DNA of 64,000 nucleotides from Oxalobacteraceae bacterium AB_14 (lineage in GTDB: Bacteria > Pseudomonadota > Gammaproteobacteria > Burkholderiales > Burkholderiaceae_D). Location: contig KB906724.1 of NCBI GenBank assembly GCA_000381565.1, forward strand, positions 428,045 through 492,044. The letters are read 5' to 3'. The translations under genes and the position numbers were made by a program. This document shows, piece by piece, positions 35,634 through 44,021 of this stretch. Position 1 is the stretch's first letter. Each line of letters begins with the position of its first letter. A model generated the notes under the pieces. It did not search any database, had not been told where the DNA came from, and worked only from the letters and a program-made list of their open reading frames with translations.

Positions 35634-35642
35634 GTATCACGC

Positions 35643-38183
35643 TTACTGGGTGATCAGGCTGACCTTGTCCACCACGAACGACGTTTGCAGCGACGAGTCT
35701 TCCTTCATGGCGAACGACAGCGTGACGGTCTTGCCTTTGTACGCGCTCATGTTGAAGGTGCGGACCTGGTAGCCGCTGGCCGCATTCGCGTTCGAATACG
35801 TGGCCAGGGTGCCCAGCACCGAACCGGCGCTGTTCTTCACCGTCACCACCAGCTTGTCGTAGGCGGTGCTGCCGGTTTCATCGGTGTCGATGTGCAGCGC
35901 GAAGGTCAGCGTGGCCGAGGTCGCGGTCGAAGGAATCGTCACCGCCTGGGTGATGGTTTCCGTCGCGGTGGTGCCGTTGCCGCCCAGCCAGGCGAACTTG
36001 CTGCCTTCGTAGGCGGTCTGGCCGCTGTAGTTGCCGATCACGCCGGTGGTGCCGCTCCAGCCGGTGGCGCCGGACTCGAAGCCGCCGTTGGTCACGCGCT
36101 CGGTGCTGCCGCCGCTGGAGCCGACGGTCAGCGTGGCGTTGCCCGAGGTGGCGGTCTTGACCGGCGACGACGAGTCGCTGACCACGGCGTTGAACACCGC
36201 GCCGTTGTCGGCCGTCTGCGCCGTCAGCGAGTAGGTGGCCGAGGTGGCGCCGCTGATGACGGCGCCGTTGCGGTACCACTTGTAGGTGTAAGGCGAAGTG
36301 CCGCCGCTCGCGCCCACGCTGAACGAGGCGGTGGAGCCGGCGCTCACGCTGACGTTGGACGGCTGGGTCGTGATCGACACGCCGCCGGTGGCGCCGGTTT
36401 CGTCGATGTCGGCGCCGACGTTGATCGCCGCATAGGCGCGCGTGACGGCGATGACTTCCTTCGAACCCGCGCCATACAGTTCCGTCGCTGCGGCCAGCAC
36501 CTTGGTGCGGGCGTCGGCGTAGTTGGTCGAGGAGGTGAACTTGGTGGTCAGCGCCTTGAACCAGATGCGGAACGCCTTGTCGTTGCCGATGCCGGTCATC
36601 GCGGCCGGGCTCTTGACCAGGTATTTCGAGTAGTAGTCGCTGCTCGAGCTGGCGTTCGAACCCTGCGACAGGAAGTAGAACATGCGGTTGTTAGGGCCGC
36701 TGGAGTAGTGCACGTCGAGGTTCTTGATGGTGCTGCTCCAGGCGTCCGGGCTGCCGCCGTCCTTGCTCGGCTTGTACATCCAGCGCAGCGGCTGGCCGGA
36801 CTTGCTGATCTCCTTGCCCATCATCCAGTCGTTGCCGGAGGCCGGGATCACGCTGCCGGTGCCGCCTGCGCGCGCATAGGCTTCCACCATCTCGCCGCCG
36901 ATGTCCGAGTTCGACTCGTTCAAGCCGCCCGATTCGCCGGAGTAGGTCAGGTTGGAGGTGGCGTCGGTGACGCCGTGCGACATCTCGTGGCCGATCACGT
37001 CGATCGAGCCGAGGCTGTAGAAGCTGGAGCCGTCGCCGATGTACATGCACTTGCAGCCTGGTTCGAAGAAGGCGTTGTCGTACTGGTTGTCGACGTGGGC
37101 GGCGATGTAGGTGGCGGTGTTGTTGCCGTCCAGCGATTGCCAGCCCAGCACGTTTTTCAACGCGTCGTAGGTGTTCATCAGGCCCCACAGCGAGTTGACC
37201 GCGGCGGTCTGGCCGTTGGCGTTGGTGGTGCTGCCGCCGTTGATGTACTGCTGGCCGTCGCCCCAGGTGTTGCTGGTGTTGGTGTAGATGCTGCCGGCGT
37301 TGGGATTGTCGGCCGAGCTGTGGTTGGCGTTGGTGATCGCCATGCCGCCGTAGGCGCCGCCGGTGCCGCGCGTGGAGTCCAGCATTTTGTAGGTGCTGCC
37401 CGACAGCGAGGTCTGGATCGGCACGGTGCCGTTGTACTGGCTGTTGCCGGTGCCGACCACGGTCTGCAGCGCTTTCCATTGGGCGAGCACGGCGCCGGTC
37501 TTGGCGCTGACCATGGTGTCGAAGTAGACCAGCTTGCCCTTGTCGGCCATGCGGGTCTGGACGAAGTAGGCCAGCTCGTAGTGGTCGACCACATCTTCCA
37601 GGTCGGTGGCGTTGAGCGCCGCTTCGGACTTGTTCAGGGCCGAGGCCACGCGCACCGATTTCATCACCGGGTAGATCAGCAGTTCGGCGCTCGGCGCCCA
37701 GCGGTGGGTGCCGCTCGGGGCGACGGCCTTGACCACCTTGGCGATGGCGTCGGTGGCGCTCAGCGTCGGTGTCCAGTCGGCCGGGGCGACGGTGGCCGAA
37801 CGGCCGCCGTGCGATGCGGCGGGTGCGTCGAGCTTGGCGCGGCGGTCGGACACCGATTCGCTGATGATGTCGCCGGCGCTGTTGGTCACCACCACCGATT
37901 CCGAGCCGAATACGCGCAGGCCCTTGTAGGTGTGGTTGGCGCGGGTGATCTTCTCGCCGACCACGCCGGGATGCTGGCTGGCGATGCGGAAGCTATGGTC
38001 GGCGGACAGGCCGCGCTGGTTGTCCAACGCGGTGAGCTTGGCCACCAGTCCTGCGCTCTCTTGTGGAGAGGCCTGGGCCACTGGCGCGGACATCAGCTGA
38101 GCCGCTGCCTGGGCTGCGTTGGAAGCCATTATCGGCAGTGCGGCGACAATGGATGCGGCAAGTAGGGTCTTACGTAAAGTCAT
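35643..38183 (-). CDS. Secreted M4 (thermolysin-type) metalloprotease with Ig-like insert
   Basis: An 846-residue paralogue of the protease at 24389-26644. Order: signal peptide (1-26), FTP/PepSY propeptide (about 35-240), M4 catalytic domain with H399-E-M-S-H403 and E423, an Ig-like domain (601-688: VSITTQPSNVSVSAGSTASF ... YKWYRNGAVISGATSATYSL), and the C-terminal jelly-roll-like domain (693-846, ERVTNGGFESG) shared with its paralogue. Propeptide and signal indicate Sec export, then self-maturation. GGAGAAGAG precedes the ATG. It ends in tandem terminators and lies upstream of the secretion cluster. Confidence 0.93.
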   Translation of the reverse strand: MTLRKTLLAASIVAALPIMASNAAQAAAQLMSAPVAQASPQESAGLVAKLTALDNQRGLSADHSFRIASQHPGVVGEKITRANHTYKGLRVFGSESVVVTNSAGDIISESVSDRRAKLDAPAASHGGRSATVAPADWTPTLSATDAIAKVVKAVAPSGTHRWAPSAELLIYPVMKSVRVASALNKSEAALNATDLEDVVDHYELAYFVQTRMADKGKLVYFDTMVSAKTGAVLAQWKALQTVVGTGNSQYNGTVPIQTSLSGSTYKMLDSTRGTGGAYGGMAITNANHSSADNPNAGSIYTNTSNTWGDGQQYINGGSTTNANGQTAAVNSLWGLMNTYDALKNVLGWQSLDGNNTATYIAAHVDNQYDNAFFEPGCKCMYIGDGSSFYSLGSIDVIGHEMSHGVTDATSNLTYSGESGGLNESNSDIGGEMVEAYARAGGTGSVIPASGNDWMMGKEISKSGQPLRWMYKPSKDGGSPDAWSSTIKNLDVHYSSGPNNRMFYFLSQGSNASSSSDYYSKYLVKSPAAMTGIGNDKAFRIWFKALTTKFTSSTNYADARTKVLAAATELYGAGSKEVIAVTRAYAAINVGADIDETGATGGVSITTQPSNVSVSAGSTASFSVGASGGTSPYTYKWYRNGAVISGATSATYSLTAQTADNGAVFNAVVSDSSSPVKTATSGNATLTVGSSGGSTERVTNGGFESGATGWSGTTGVIGNYSGQTAYEGSKFAWLGGNGTTATETITQAVTIPSTATSATLTFALHIDTDETGSTAYDKLVVTVKNSAGSVLGTLATYSNANAASGYQVRTFNMSAYKGKTVTLSFAMKEDSSLQTSFVVDKVSLITQ

Positions 38184-38320
38184 CTCTTCTCCATGTGGTC
38201 TATGTGTTTTCGCTAGGTGCGGCCTTGGCCGGGATGGTGGCCAACTCGGCGTCTCCAGCGCTGCGTCGGCGGTTGGCCTGGCAGCGTTTTTTTGCGGCTA
38301 AAACGGCGAGTAGGGGCGAC

Positions 38321-38348
38321 ACTATTCCTGTCGAGATCACGAAGTCAA
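38321..38348 (-). promoter_or_regulatory. Candidate promoter of the upstream M4 protease
   Basis: On the minus strand TTGACT (38343-38348) and AATAGT (38321-38326) are 16 bp apart, matching the sigma70 -35 at five and -10 at four of six positions. It would give a 5' untranslated leader of roughly 130 bases. Confidence 0.35.
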
Positions 38349-38692
38349 AAAACTTGGAAAATTAGTCGCGGGAGAAAAAAATGTCTGAAATGAGACACTG
38401 CGGCGGACGGAAAAGCCGCGCCGGCGGCAGCCTCCATACCAGATGCAATCCGCATGAATGCGCACGATAGGCCGGGTTTGTCTTAAATCAACAACGAACT
38501 AGGCGTCAACCTCTATTTTCGGTGGCTACGCAACACTATGCCCAAATTTTCAGCAAATCTTGGTTGCAGAGTTCTAATATTGCGAATTAAACTAGTTGAT
38601 GCCAGCTCGAATTATGGTTCGTGACTGGCATATAAAAAGCGCAGGGCACGACCCTTGGTAACAAGCGCAACGGGAACCACAGGAAGAAGATA
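38349..38692. other. AT-rich gene-free stretch
   Basis: No convincing coding sequence is visible on either strand. Composition is far more AT-rich than the flanking genes (for example AACAACGAACTAGG and TTCTAATATTGCGAATTAAA). A TATAAA at 38631-38636 could be the -10 of a rightward promoter for the leader ORF at 38693, without a good -35. The stretch separates two divergent units and probably holds their control regions. Confidence 0.5.
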
Positions 38693-38773
38693 ATGACCGC
38701 ACACCCAACGCATAACGTCAGTTCCGCCCGCGCTCTGCGCGCCGCCCACACCACGGCGCCGCCATCGGCCTAG
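38693..38773 (+). CDS. Possible 26-residue leader peptide
   Basis: ATG 38693 to TAG 38771-38773 encodes MTAHPTHNVSSARALRAAHT followed by TAPPSA, with AGGAAGAAG just upstream. It is too short to judge by homology. It is followed by two stem-loops and then, 175 bp on, by an ACT-like regulator. The repeated Thr, His and Ala codons and the hairpins resemble an attenuator layout, but a run of one regulatory codon is absent. Confidence 0.3.
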   Translation: MTAHPTHNVSSARALRAAHTTAPPSA

Positions 38774-38818
38774 CATCGCCCTCCAATCACCACCGCTTGC
38801 CGCACCCTGACTGCCGCC

Positions 38819-38898
38819 GCGCCTCCACCCGAGGCGCCGGCAGCGGGATTGCGTCGCCGCGCGGGCGCCTACCAAGGCGCGCCGCTTGGCGCAGCGCC
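38819..38898 (+). promoter_or_regulatory. Two stem-loops in the leader before the ACT-like gene
   Basis: Hairpin one: GCGCCTC (38819-38825), loop CACCC, GAGGCGC (38831-38837), perfect. Hairpin two: GGCGC...CCAAG (38864-38876) with CTTGG...GCGCC (38885-38898), an interrupted ten-pair stem. They lie between the short ORF and the gene at 38949. No T-run follows either. Confidence 0.4.
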
Positions 38899-38948
38899 TG
38901 CAGTTCAGTATCGTTTTTGTCCGCCGGCGCGCGGACAGGGGAGCTTGT

Positions 38949-39605
38949 ATGCTGTCGATTGCTACCAAAGTAGAACGCATCGTCATGGAGTCGTCCTTCC
39001 TCACGGAGGGCTTGCGGCGCAATTTGATCAACCTGTCGGAGCTGGCGCGCCAGTTGCAGCCGCAGCTCGAGAGCGATATGTGGAAGCCGGTCGGCCAGGC
39101 GGCGGTGGTGATGGCGCTGCGGCGCGTGGCCGAGCGCCTGCCGGAGGCCAGCAACCAGCCGCTCGCGCTGGCGCAGAAGACCGGCGAGCTGACCACCCGC
39201 ACCGAGCTGACCGAATACACCTTCCGCTATTCGGACAGCATCAACGAATGCCATCGCCAGTTGCTGTCGAAGGCGGAGCCGATGCGCGGCGCCTTCGTCA
39301 CGGTCACGCGCGGGGTCAACGAGGTGATGGTCATTTGCAGCCGCGTGCTGACGGCGATGGTGGAGGAGGTGTTCGCCGGCGAGCGGCTGCTGGCGCGCCA
39401 GGACAACCTGAACGCGGTGACGCTGCACCTGAATCCGGACACCAGCCGCACGCCGGGCATCTACCACGCCATCCTCAAGCAGCTGGCATGGGACAAGATC
39501 AACCTGGTCAACATGATCTGCACCTACACCGAGCTGACCATCCTGCTGGAGCAGAACCAGACCGGCGCGGCGTTCACGGTGTTATCGAAGATCGTCACCC
39601 AGTAG
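38949..39605 (+). CDS. ACT-like domain regulatory protein (hypothetical)
   Basis: A 218-residue cytoplasmic protein. The C-terminal part (about 150-218) has the ACT-like pattern PGIYHAILKQLAWDKINLVN then ICTYTELTILLEQNQ, usual for amino-acid-sensing regulatory domains. The N-terminal half contains helical segments (TEGLRRNLINLSELARQLQP ... VGQAAVVMALRRVAERL) that could be a helix-turn-helix. Relatives are annotated only as hypothetical or ACT-domain proteins. The ATG at 38949 has GGGGAG seven bases upstream. It could sense an amino acid and bind nucleic acid; that is inference. It is convergent with the DUF6445-like oxygenase. Confidence 0.6.
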   Translation: MLSIATKVERIVMESSFLTEGLRRNLINLSELARQLQPQLESDMWKPVGQAAVVMALRRVAERLPEASNQPLALAQKTGELTTRTELTEYTFRYSDSINECHRQLLSKAEPMRGAFVTVTRGVNEVMVICSRVLTAMVEEVFAGERLLARQDNLNAVTLHLNPDTSRTPGIYHAILKQLAWDKINLVNMICTYTELTILLEQNQTGAAFTVLSKIVTQ

Positions 39606-39611
39606 GGGCGT

Positions 39612-40268
39612 TCAGGCCATCCAGAAGAACACGGCGGTCATGCGCTTGTCGTCGTGGTCGCAGCCGAAGTAGCCGCTGGCCGAGTGCACCAGGTTGGCGC
39701 GGTACAGCAGGATGCGGTTGAACCGGTTGTCGACGCGCTGGTCCTCCTGCCAGGCCTGCGGCGGCAGGCTGGTCACGCCCAGCGCCTCGCGCAGGTTGGC
39801 GTGCGGCGGGCTGCAGTAGTTGCCGCCCAGCGTGCCGTCCGGGTAGCGCAGGCGGTAGAACGAGGTGCCGGCCGCCGGCAGCGGATCGGGCGACAGGTAG
39901 ATCACGGCGGCGTAGCGGCACAGTTTGAGGGAGTCGGTGTGCGGGCGCGGACCGGATTCGATCCCGCCCACCAGCTGCACGTAGTTGTGATTGAGGGTGC
40001 TGCCTTGCGGCGTGGCTTCCTGCCACAGTTTCTTGGCGCCGGTGACTTTCTTGACCCAGGCTTCCACCTGCGCCAGTTCGTCCGGCAGCAGCGCGCCCTT
40101 GCTGCGCATGCCCGGCCACGGTTCGGGGCGATGCGGCGCGCCCAGTTCCCAGTCCTCGCGGGCCAGGCAGCGCCGGGACACTTCCTGCGCGTTCGGCAGG
40201 ATATTGTCCATGACCCAGTAGTCGCGCCCCGGTTGCGGTTTGCGATAGGTGAGCGTCGGGCGCGCCAT
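39612..40268 (-). CDS. 2OG-Fe(II) oxygenase-like protein (DUF6445-like)
   Basis: A 218-residue protein with the features of a small Fe(II)/2-oxoglutarate oxygenase: an HxD pair in GPRPHTDSLK (about 108-111), a distal His in LVHSASGYFG, and an Arg in KRMTAVFFW in the place that binds 2-oxoglutarate. PHANLREALG and FNRILLYRANLVHS are family-like stretches of DUF6445, often found near tryptophan halogenase-type or TonB genes. No such neighbours are present here. Substrate unknown. Confidence 0.65.
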   Translation of the reverse strand: MARPTLTYRKPQPGRDYWVMDNILPNAQEVSRRCLAREDWELGAPHRPEPWPGMRSKGALLPDELAQVEAWVKKVTGAKKLWQEATPQGSTLNHNYVQLVGGIESGPRPHTDSLKLCRYAAVIYLSPDPLPAAGTSFYRLRYPDGTLGGNYCSPPHANLREALGVTSLPPQAWQEDQRVDNRFNRILLYRANLVHSASGYFGCDHDDKRMTAVFFWMA

Positions 40269-40292
40269 GTTTTCTCCGAGTTGGCAGCTTAG

Positions 40293-40318
40293 CCGTCATT
40301 CCCGCCTGCGCGGGAGCG
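40293..40318. repeat. Single REP-like hairpin upstream of the DUF6445-like gene
   Basis: CGTCATTCCCGCCTGCGCGGGAG: TTCCCGC (40299-40305), loop CTGC, GCGGGAG (40310-40316). It is half of the two-hairpin unit seen at 10846-10920 and lies between argH and the oxygenase gene. Confidence 0.75.
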
Positions 40319-40325
40319 ACGCGGG

Positions 40326-41723
40326 TTATTGGGCCAGTTGTGCGCGCACGCGGGCGATGGCCTTGCGCACCTGGTTCGGGGCGGTGCCGCCGACGTGGTC
40401 GCGCGCGGCGACCGAGCCTTCCAGCGTCAGCACGGCGAACACGTCGTCGTCGATCAGCGCCGAGTAGGCGCGCAGCTGCTCGAGCGACATTTCCGACAGG
40501 TCGATCTTGAGGTCGTCGCAGGCGCGCACGGCGCGGGCCACGGCTTCGTGGGCGTCGCGGAACGGCAGGCCTTTCTTGACCAGGTAGTCGGCCAGGTCGG
40601 TGGCGGTGGCGTAGCCCTGCAGCGCGGCGGCGCGCATCGCCTCCGGCTTGACGCTGATGCCGCCGGCCATGTCGGCGAAGATGCGCAGCGTGTCGACCAC
40701 GGTGTCGACGGTGTCGAACAGCGGTTCCTTGTCTTCCTGGTTGTCTTTGTTGTAGGCCAGCGGCTGGCCCTTCATCAGGGTCAGAAGGCCCATCAGGTGG
40801 CCGTACACGCGGCCGGTCTTGCCGCGCGCCAGTTCCGGCACGTCCGGGTTTTTCTTTTGCGGCATGATCGACGAGCCGGTGCAGAAGCGGTCGGCGATGT
40901 CGATGAAGCCCACGCGTGGACTCATCCAGATCACCAGTTCTTCCGACATGCGCGAGATGTGGGTCATGATCAGCGAGGCGGCGGCGGTGAACTCGATGGC
41001 GAAGTCGCGGTCCGAGACGGCGTCCAGCGAGTTGTGGCAGACGTCGTCGAAGCCCAGCGTCCTGGCCACGCGCAGGCGGTCGATCGGGAAGGTGGTGCCG
41101 GCCAGCGCGGCGGCGCCCAGCGGCAGGCGGTTGACGCGCTTGCGGCAGTCGGCCATGCGCTCGGCGTCGCGGCCGAACATTTCGACATAGGCCAGCATGT
41201 GGTGGCCGAAGGTGATCGGCTGCGCCACCTGCATGTGGGTGAAGCCGGGCATGATGGTGTCGGCGTTCTTCTCGGCCAGGTCGGTCAGGGCGCCGCGCAG
41301 GGCCGCCAGCAGCAGCACCACGTCGTCGATGGCGGAGCGCACGTAGAGGCGGATGTCGGTGGCCACCTGGTCGTTGCGGGAGCGGCCGGTGTGCAGGCGC
41401 TTGCCGGCGTCGCCTACCAGTTCGGTCAGGCGCTTTTCGATATTCAGGTGGACGTCTTCCAGGTCCAGCAGCCATTCGAACTGGCCGGCTTCGATCTCGG
41501 CGGAGATCTGCGCCATGCCGCGCTCGATCTCGGCGCGGTCGGCGGCGCTGATGATGCCCTGCGCGGCCAGCATTTCTGCGTGGGCCAGCGAGCCCTGGAT
41601 GTCGGCCTTGGCCAGGCGCTTGTCGAAGAAGACCGAGGCGGTGTAGCGTTTGACCAGGTCCGAGACGGGTTCGTTAAAACGGGCCGACCAGGCTTCGCTT
41701 TTTTTGGAAAGTTGTGCTGTCAT
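40326..41723 (-). CDS. argH: Argininosuccinate lyase
   Basis: A 465-residue ArgH, which splits argininosuccinate into arginine and fumarate in the last step of arginine synthesis. The superfamily signature [12 protein letters not shown] (the flexible catalytic loop with its Ser) is near residue 287, TGRSRNDQV near 113 and HMQVAQP near 162. Length is typical. The ATG lacks a strong Shine-Dalgarno sequence. It is divergent from the GNAT gene. It stands alone; other arg genes are not in the window. Confidence 0.96.
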   Translation of the reverse strand: MTAQLSKKSEAWSARFNEPVSDLVKRYTASVFFDKRLAKADIQGSLAHAEMLAAQGIISAADRAEIERGMAQISAEIEAGQFEWLLDLEDVHLNIEKRLTELVGDAGKRLHTGRSRNDQVATDIRLYVRSAIDDVVLLLAALRGALTDLAEKNADTIMPGFTHMQVAQPITFGHHMLAYVEMFGRDAERMADCRKRVNRLPLGAAALAGTTFPIDRLRVARTLGFDDVCHNSLDAVSDRDFAIEFTAAASLIMTHISRMSEELVIWMSPRVGFIDIADRFCTGSSIMPQKKNPDVPELARGKTGRVYGHLMGLLTLMKGQPLAYNKDNQEDKEPLFDTVDTVVDTLRIFADMAGGISVKPEAMRAAALQGYATATDLADYLVKKGLPFRDAHEAVARAVRACDDLKIDLSEMSLEQLRAYSALIDDDVFAVLTLEGSVAARDHVGGTAPNQVRKAIARVRAQLAQ

Positions 41724-41821
41724 AGTGGGGAAGGCTTGTGCGTGTGATTGATGTCGACAACGATTATAAACCGCAAGCTGCTCAAAAATATGTCAACATT
41801 AGTATTTTGATTATCGAAAAC

Positions 41822-42247
41822 ATGACGACTCTGCACATCAGCACCAACAAGGCGGACCTGGACGTGCCGCTGATTTATCAATTTATCAGCGAGCAGTCGA
41901 CCTGGGCGATCGGCATGCCGCTGCCGGTGCTGGAGCGGGCGATCGACAATTCGCTGTGTTTCGGCGCCTACCTGGACGGGCGGCAGATCGGCTTCGCGCG
42001 GGTGGTGACCGATTGCGCCACCTTCGCCAACCTGGTCGACGTGTTCGTGCTGCCGGAGTTCCGGGGGCGCGGCTACAGCACGCAGCTGATGGCGGCGGTG
42101 CTGGCGCATCCGGATTTGCAGGGCCTGCGCCGCTTCACGCTGGCGACCGGCGACGCGCACGGCCTGTACGAGAAGTTCGGCTTCACGCCGCCGGCCCGGC
42201 CGGCGACGCTGATGGAGCGCTACTTCCCCAACATCTACAGCAATTAG
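41822..42247 (+). CDS. GNAT-family N-acetyltransferase
   Basis: A 141-residue GNAT enzyme. Motif A, which binds acetyl-CoA pyrophosphate, is VDVFVLPEFRGRGYSTQLM (about 75-93, with RGRGY). The closing LYEKFGFTPP is the usual end of the fold. The ATG at 41822 was chosen because the product starts like short GNATs; an upstream in-frame start at 41738 lies in the AT-rich promoter between this gene and argH. Substrate unknown. Confidence 0.85.
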   Translation: MTTLHISTNKADLDVPLIYQFISEQSTWAIGMPLPVLERAIDNSLCFGAYLDGRQIGFARVVTDCATFANLVDVFVLPEFRGRGYSTQLMAAVLAHPDLQGLRRFTLATGDAHGLYEKFGFTPPARPATLMERYFPNIYSN

Positions 42248-42535
42248 TTATTGCGGGACTTCAGCCATTTCATCAAAGCCGTTGCGCCCGCTGGACTTGC
42301 GGACTTGGCCGCGGCCGGAAGCTGATGGCCGAACTCCGCAAGCAGTTGGTCCATGCTTTGATGTTTTGAACGGATCGTCGATGCTGCCGAGGTGGCGGCC
42401 GCGATTCTTGAACACTTCGATTTCGCCCTGAGTCCAATCCCATATATATAGTTTAGTCCTATCCCTGGATTTCTTCTTGACGCGTCTTCCTAGCGTCAAA
42501 TCGTGCGCGTCCATGACTGGATATGGGCCGTTCAT
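42248..42535 (-). CDS. Stand-alone colicin E3-like RNase-domain protein
   Basis: About 95 residues. The segment KKKSRDRTKLYIWDWTQGEI followed by EVFKNRGRHLGSID matches the cytotoxic domain of colicin E3/cloacin DF13 (WD..HGE.E ... GQHLGSFDP), which cleaves 16S rRNA. Aligned with colicin E3, D33 and E40 correspond to catalytic Asp510 and Glu517, but the catalytic His513 is Gln36 here. After residue 53 the match fades (DPFKTSKHG...). Starts at 42571, 42535 and 42514 are possible, none with a good ribosome-binding site. No translocation or receptor domain and no recognisable immunity gene are present. It could be a solo toxin, an orphan toxin tip or a decaying fragment. Confidence 0.55.
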   Translation of the reverse strand: MNGPYPVMDAHDLTLGRRVKKKSRDRTKLYIWDWTQGEIEVFKNRGRHLGSIDDPFKTSKHGPTACGVRPSASGRGQVRKSSGRNGFDEMAEVPQ

Positions 42536-42625
42536 GGCAGCCAGTGCCTGATTGGACGCATTCTCCCGCATGGCGCGCGGCGTCGGGCTAAGGTGGGGCC
42601 TTCTCGTTTTCAGGAAGGGCGCATC

Positions 42626-44014
42626 ATGAAGAAATTTGTAGCCGGACTGTCGGCCGTGGTCGCAGTGAGTACCGCCTTGCCGGCCTGCGCGGAGGATGCG
42701 CAGGGGCTGTGGAGCGGCGCCATTGGCGGCGTGCTGACCGTGACCCTGAACGTCGCCAAGAACGCCGGCGGCGTTTGGGGAGCGACGCTGGCCAGCCCTA
42801 GCCAGGGCGCCTCGGCCAAGGTCGACCAGTTCGCCACCGACGCCACCCACATCAGCTTTGCCATCGGCAGCCTGAACGCCGGCTACCAGGCCACCTGGGA
42901 CGAGCAGGCCAAGGCCTGGACCGGGACGTGGACCCAGGGGGAAAAGCAAGCGCTGAATTTGCAGCGCATCGACGCCGTCACGCTGGCCGCACTACAACCG
43001 CGGCGGCCGCAAGAACAAGCCATCGCCGCCGCCGCGCCACCCTACGCCAGCGAGGAGGTGCGCTTCGCCAACGCCGGCGCCGCGCTGCAACTGGCCGGCA
43101 CGCTGACCGTCCCCAAGGGACCGGGCCCCTGGCCGGCGGTGGTGCTGGTGCATGGTTCCGGCCCCAATAGCCGCGACCAGGACATCTTCGGGCACAAGAT
43201 CTTCCTGGTGCTGGCCGACCACCTGACGCGCCACGGCATCGCCGTCCTGCGCTACGACAAGCGCGGCGTCGGCGGCTCGACCGGCGACTACCAGGCCGCC
43301 ACCACCCTCGATTTCGCCGCCGACGCGCAGGCCGCCGTCGCCTTCCTGCGCACCCGCGCCGGGATCGACACCCGCCGCATCGGCATCGTGGGCCATTCCG
43401 AAGGTGGGCTGGTTGCGCCCATCGTGGCGGCGCGCGAGCCGCAGCTGGGCTTCGTCGTCATGATGGCCGGACCCGGCGTGCGCGGCGAACTGCTGATGGT
43501 CGAACAGCGGGCGGCGATGGCTGCGGCGGAAGGAGCCAAGGCGGAAGCCATCGACAAGGAACGCGCGATGAACCGCGCGCTGTTCGGCGCCATCGCGGCC
43601 GAACCTGACCGCGACAAGGCCAGATTGAAGGCGCAGGCCATCCTGGAGCAGGGCGAGCGCGATGGCCTGCTCGCTCCCGGCACGGCGGCGGCGAGCGCGA
43701 AGCGCTATACCAGCCCGTGGTTCCACACCTTCCTCGGCCTCGAACCGGGCCCGCCGTTGCGGGCGCTGCGCCAGCCTGTGCTGGTACTCAATGGCGCGCT
43801 CGATCGCCAGGTGCCCGCCACGCTCGATCTCGCCGCGATTCGCGCCGCACTGGCCAACAATCCGCGCGCTGTGGTAAAAGAGCTACCCAAACTGAATCAC
43901 CTGTTCCAGACCGCGGCCACCGGCGGCGGCGACGAATATGCCCGCATCGAGGAAACGCTGGCGCCGTCGGCGCTGGACGCGATGACGGACTGGATACGCC
44001 AGCAGGTGCAGTAA
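42626..44014 (+). CDS. Secreted/periplasmic alpha/beta hydrolase
   Basis: A 462-residue hydrolase with a signal peptide (1-22, ending PACA-ED), an N-terminal beta domain of about 115 residues, and an alpha/beta-hydrolase domain with the oxyanion motif VHGSGPNSRD, nucleophile elbow GHSEGG (Ser in IVGHSEGGLVAP), and C-terminal Asp (NGALDRQVP) and His (LPKLNHLFQ). It resembles the esterase/peptidase group of BAAT-like and S9-related hydrolases such as YkrE-like proteins; substrate unknown. AGGAAGG lies about seven bases before the ATG. The two-component sensor starts seven bases after its stop, so it is probably in the same operon. Confidence 0.83.
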   Translation: MKKFVAGLSAVVAVSTALPACAEDAQGLWSGAIGGVLTVTLNVAKNAGGVWGATLASPSQGASAKVDQFATDATHISFAIGSLNAGYQATWDEQAKAWTGTWTQGEKQALNLQRIDAVTLAALQPRRPQEQAIAAAAPPYASEEVRFANAGAALQLAGTLTVPKGPGPWPAVVLVHGSGPNSRDQDIFGHKIFLVLADHLTRHGIAVLRYDKRGVGGSTGDYQAATTLDFAADAQAAVAFLRTRAGIDTRRIGIVGHSEGGLVAPIVAAREPQLGFVVMMAGPGVRGELLMVEQRAAMAAAEGAKAEAIDKERAMNRALFGAIAAEPDRDKARLKAQAILEQGERDGLLAPGTAAASAKRYTSPWFHTFLGLEPGPPLRALRQPVLVLNGALDRQVPATLDLAAIRAALANNPRAVVKELPKLNHLFQTAATGGGDEYARIEETLAPSALDAMTDWIRQQVQ

Positions 44015-44021
44015 GCCGACA

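Noticed and set aside
24389..38183. Complete canonical type II secretion operon (gspC-N)
   Set aside because: The gene set and order match PilMNOPQ/MSHA-like systems more closely. GspJ, GspI, GspN and the peptidase GspO are missing.
42244..42354. 36-codon ORF (MDQLLAEF...) as an antitoxin or immunity gene for the E3-like protein
   Set aside because: Too short, without its own ribosome-binding site, and overlapping the 3' end of the E3-like gene. It may instead be the original C-terminus after a frameshift. Kept only as a note in the finding.
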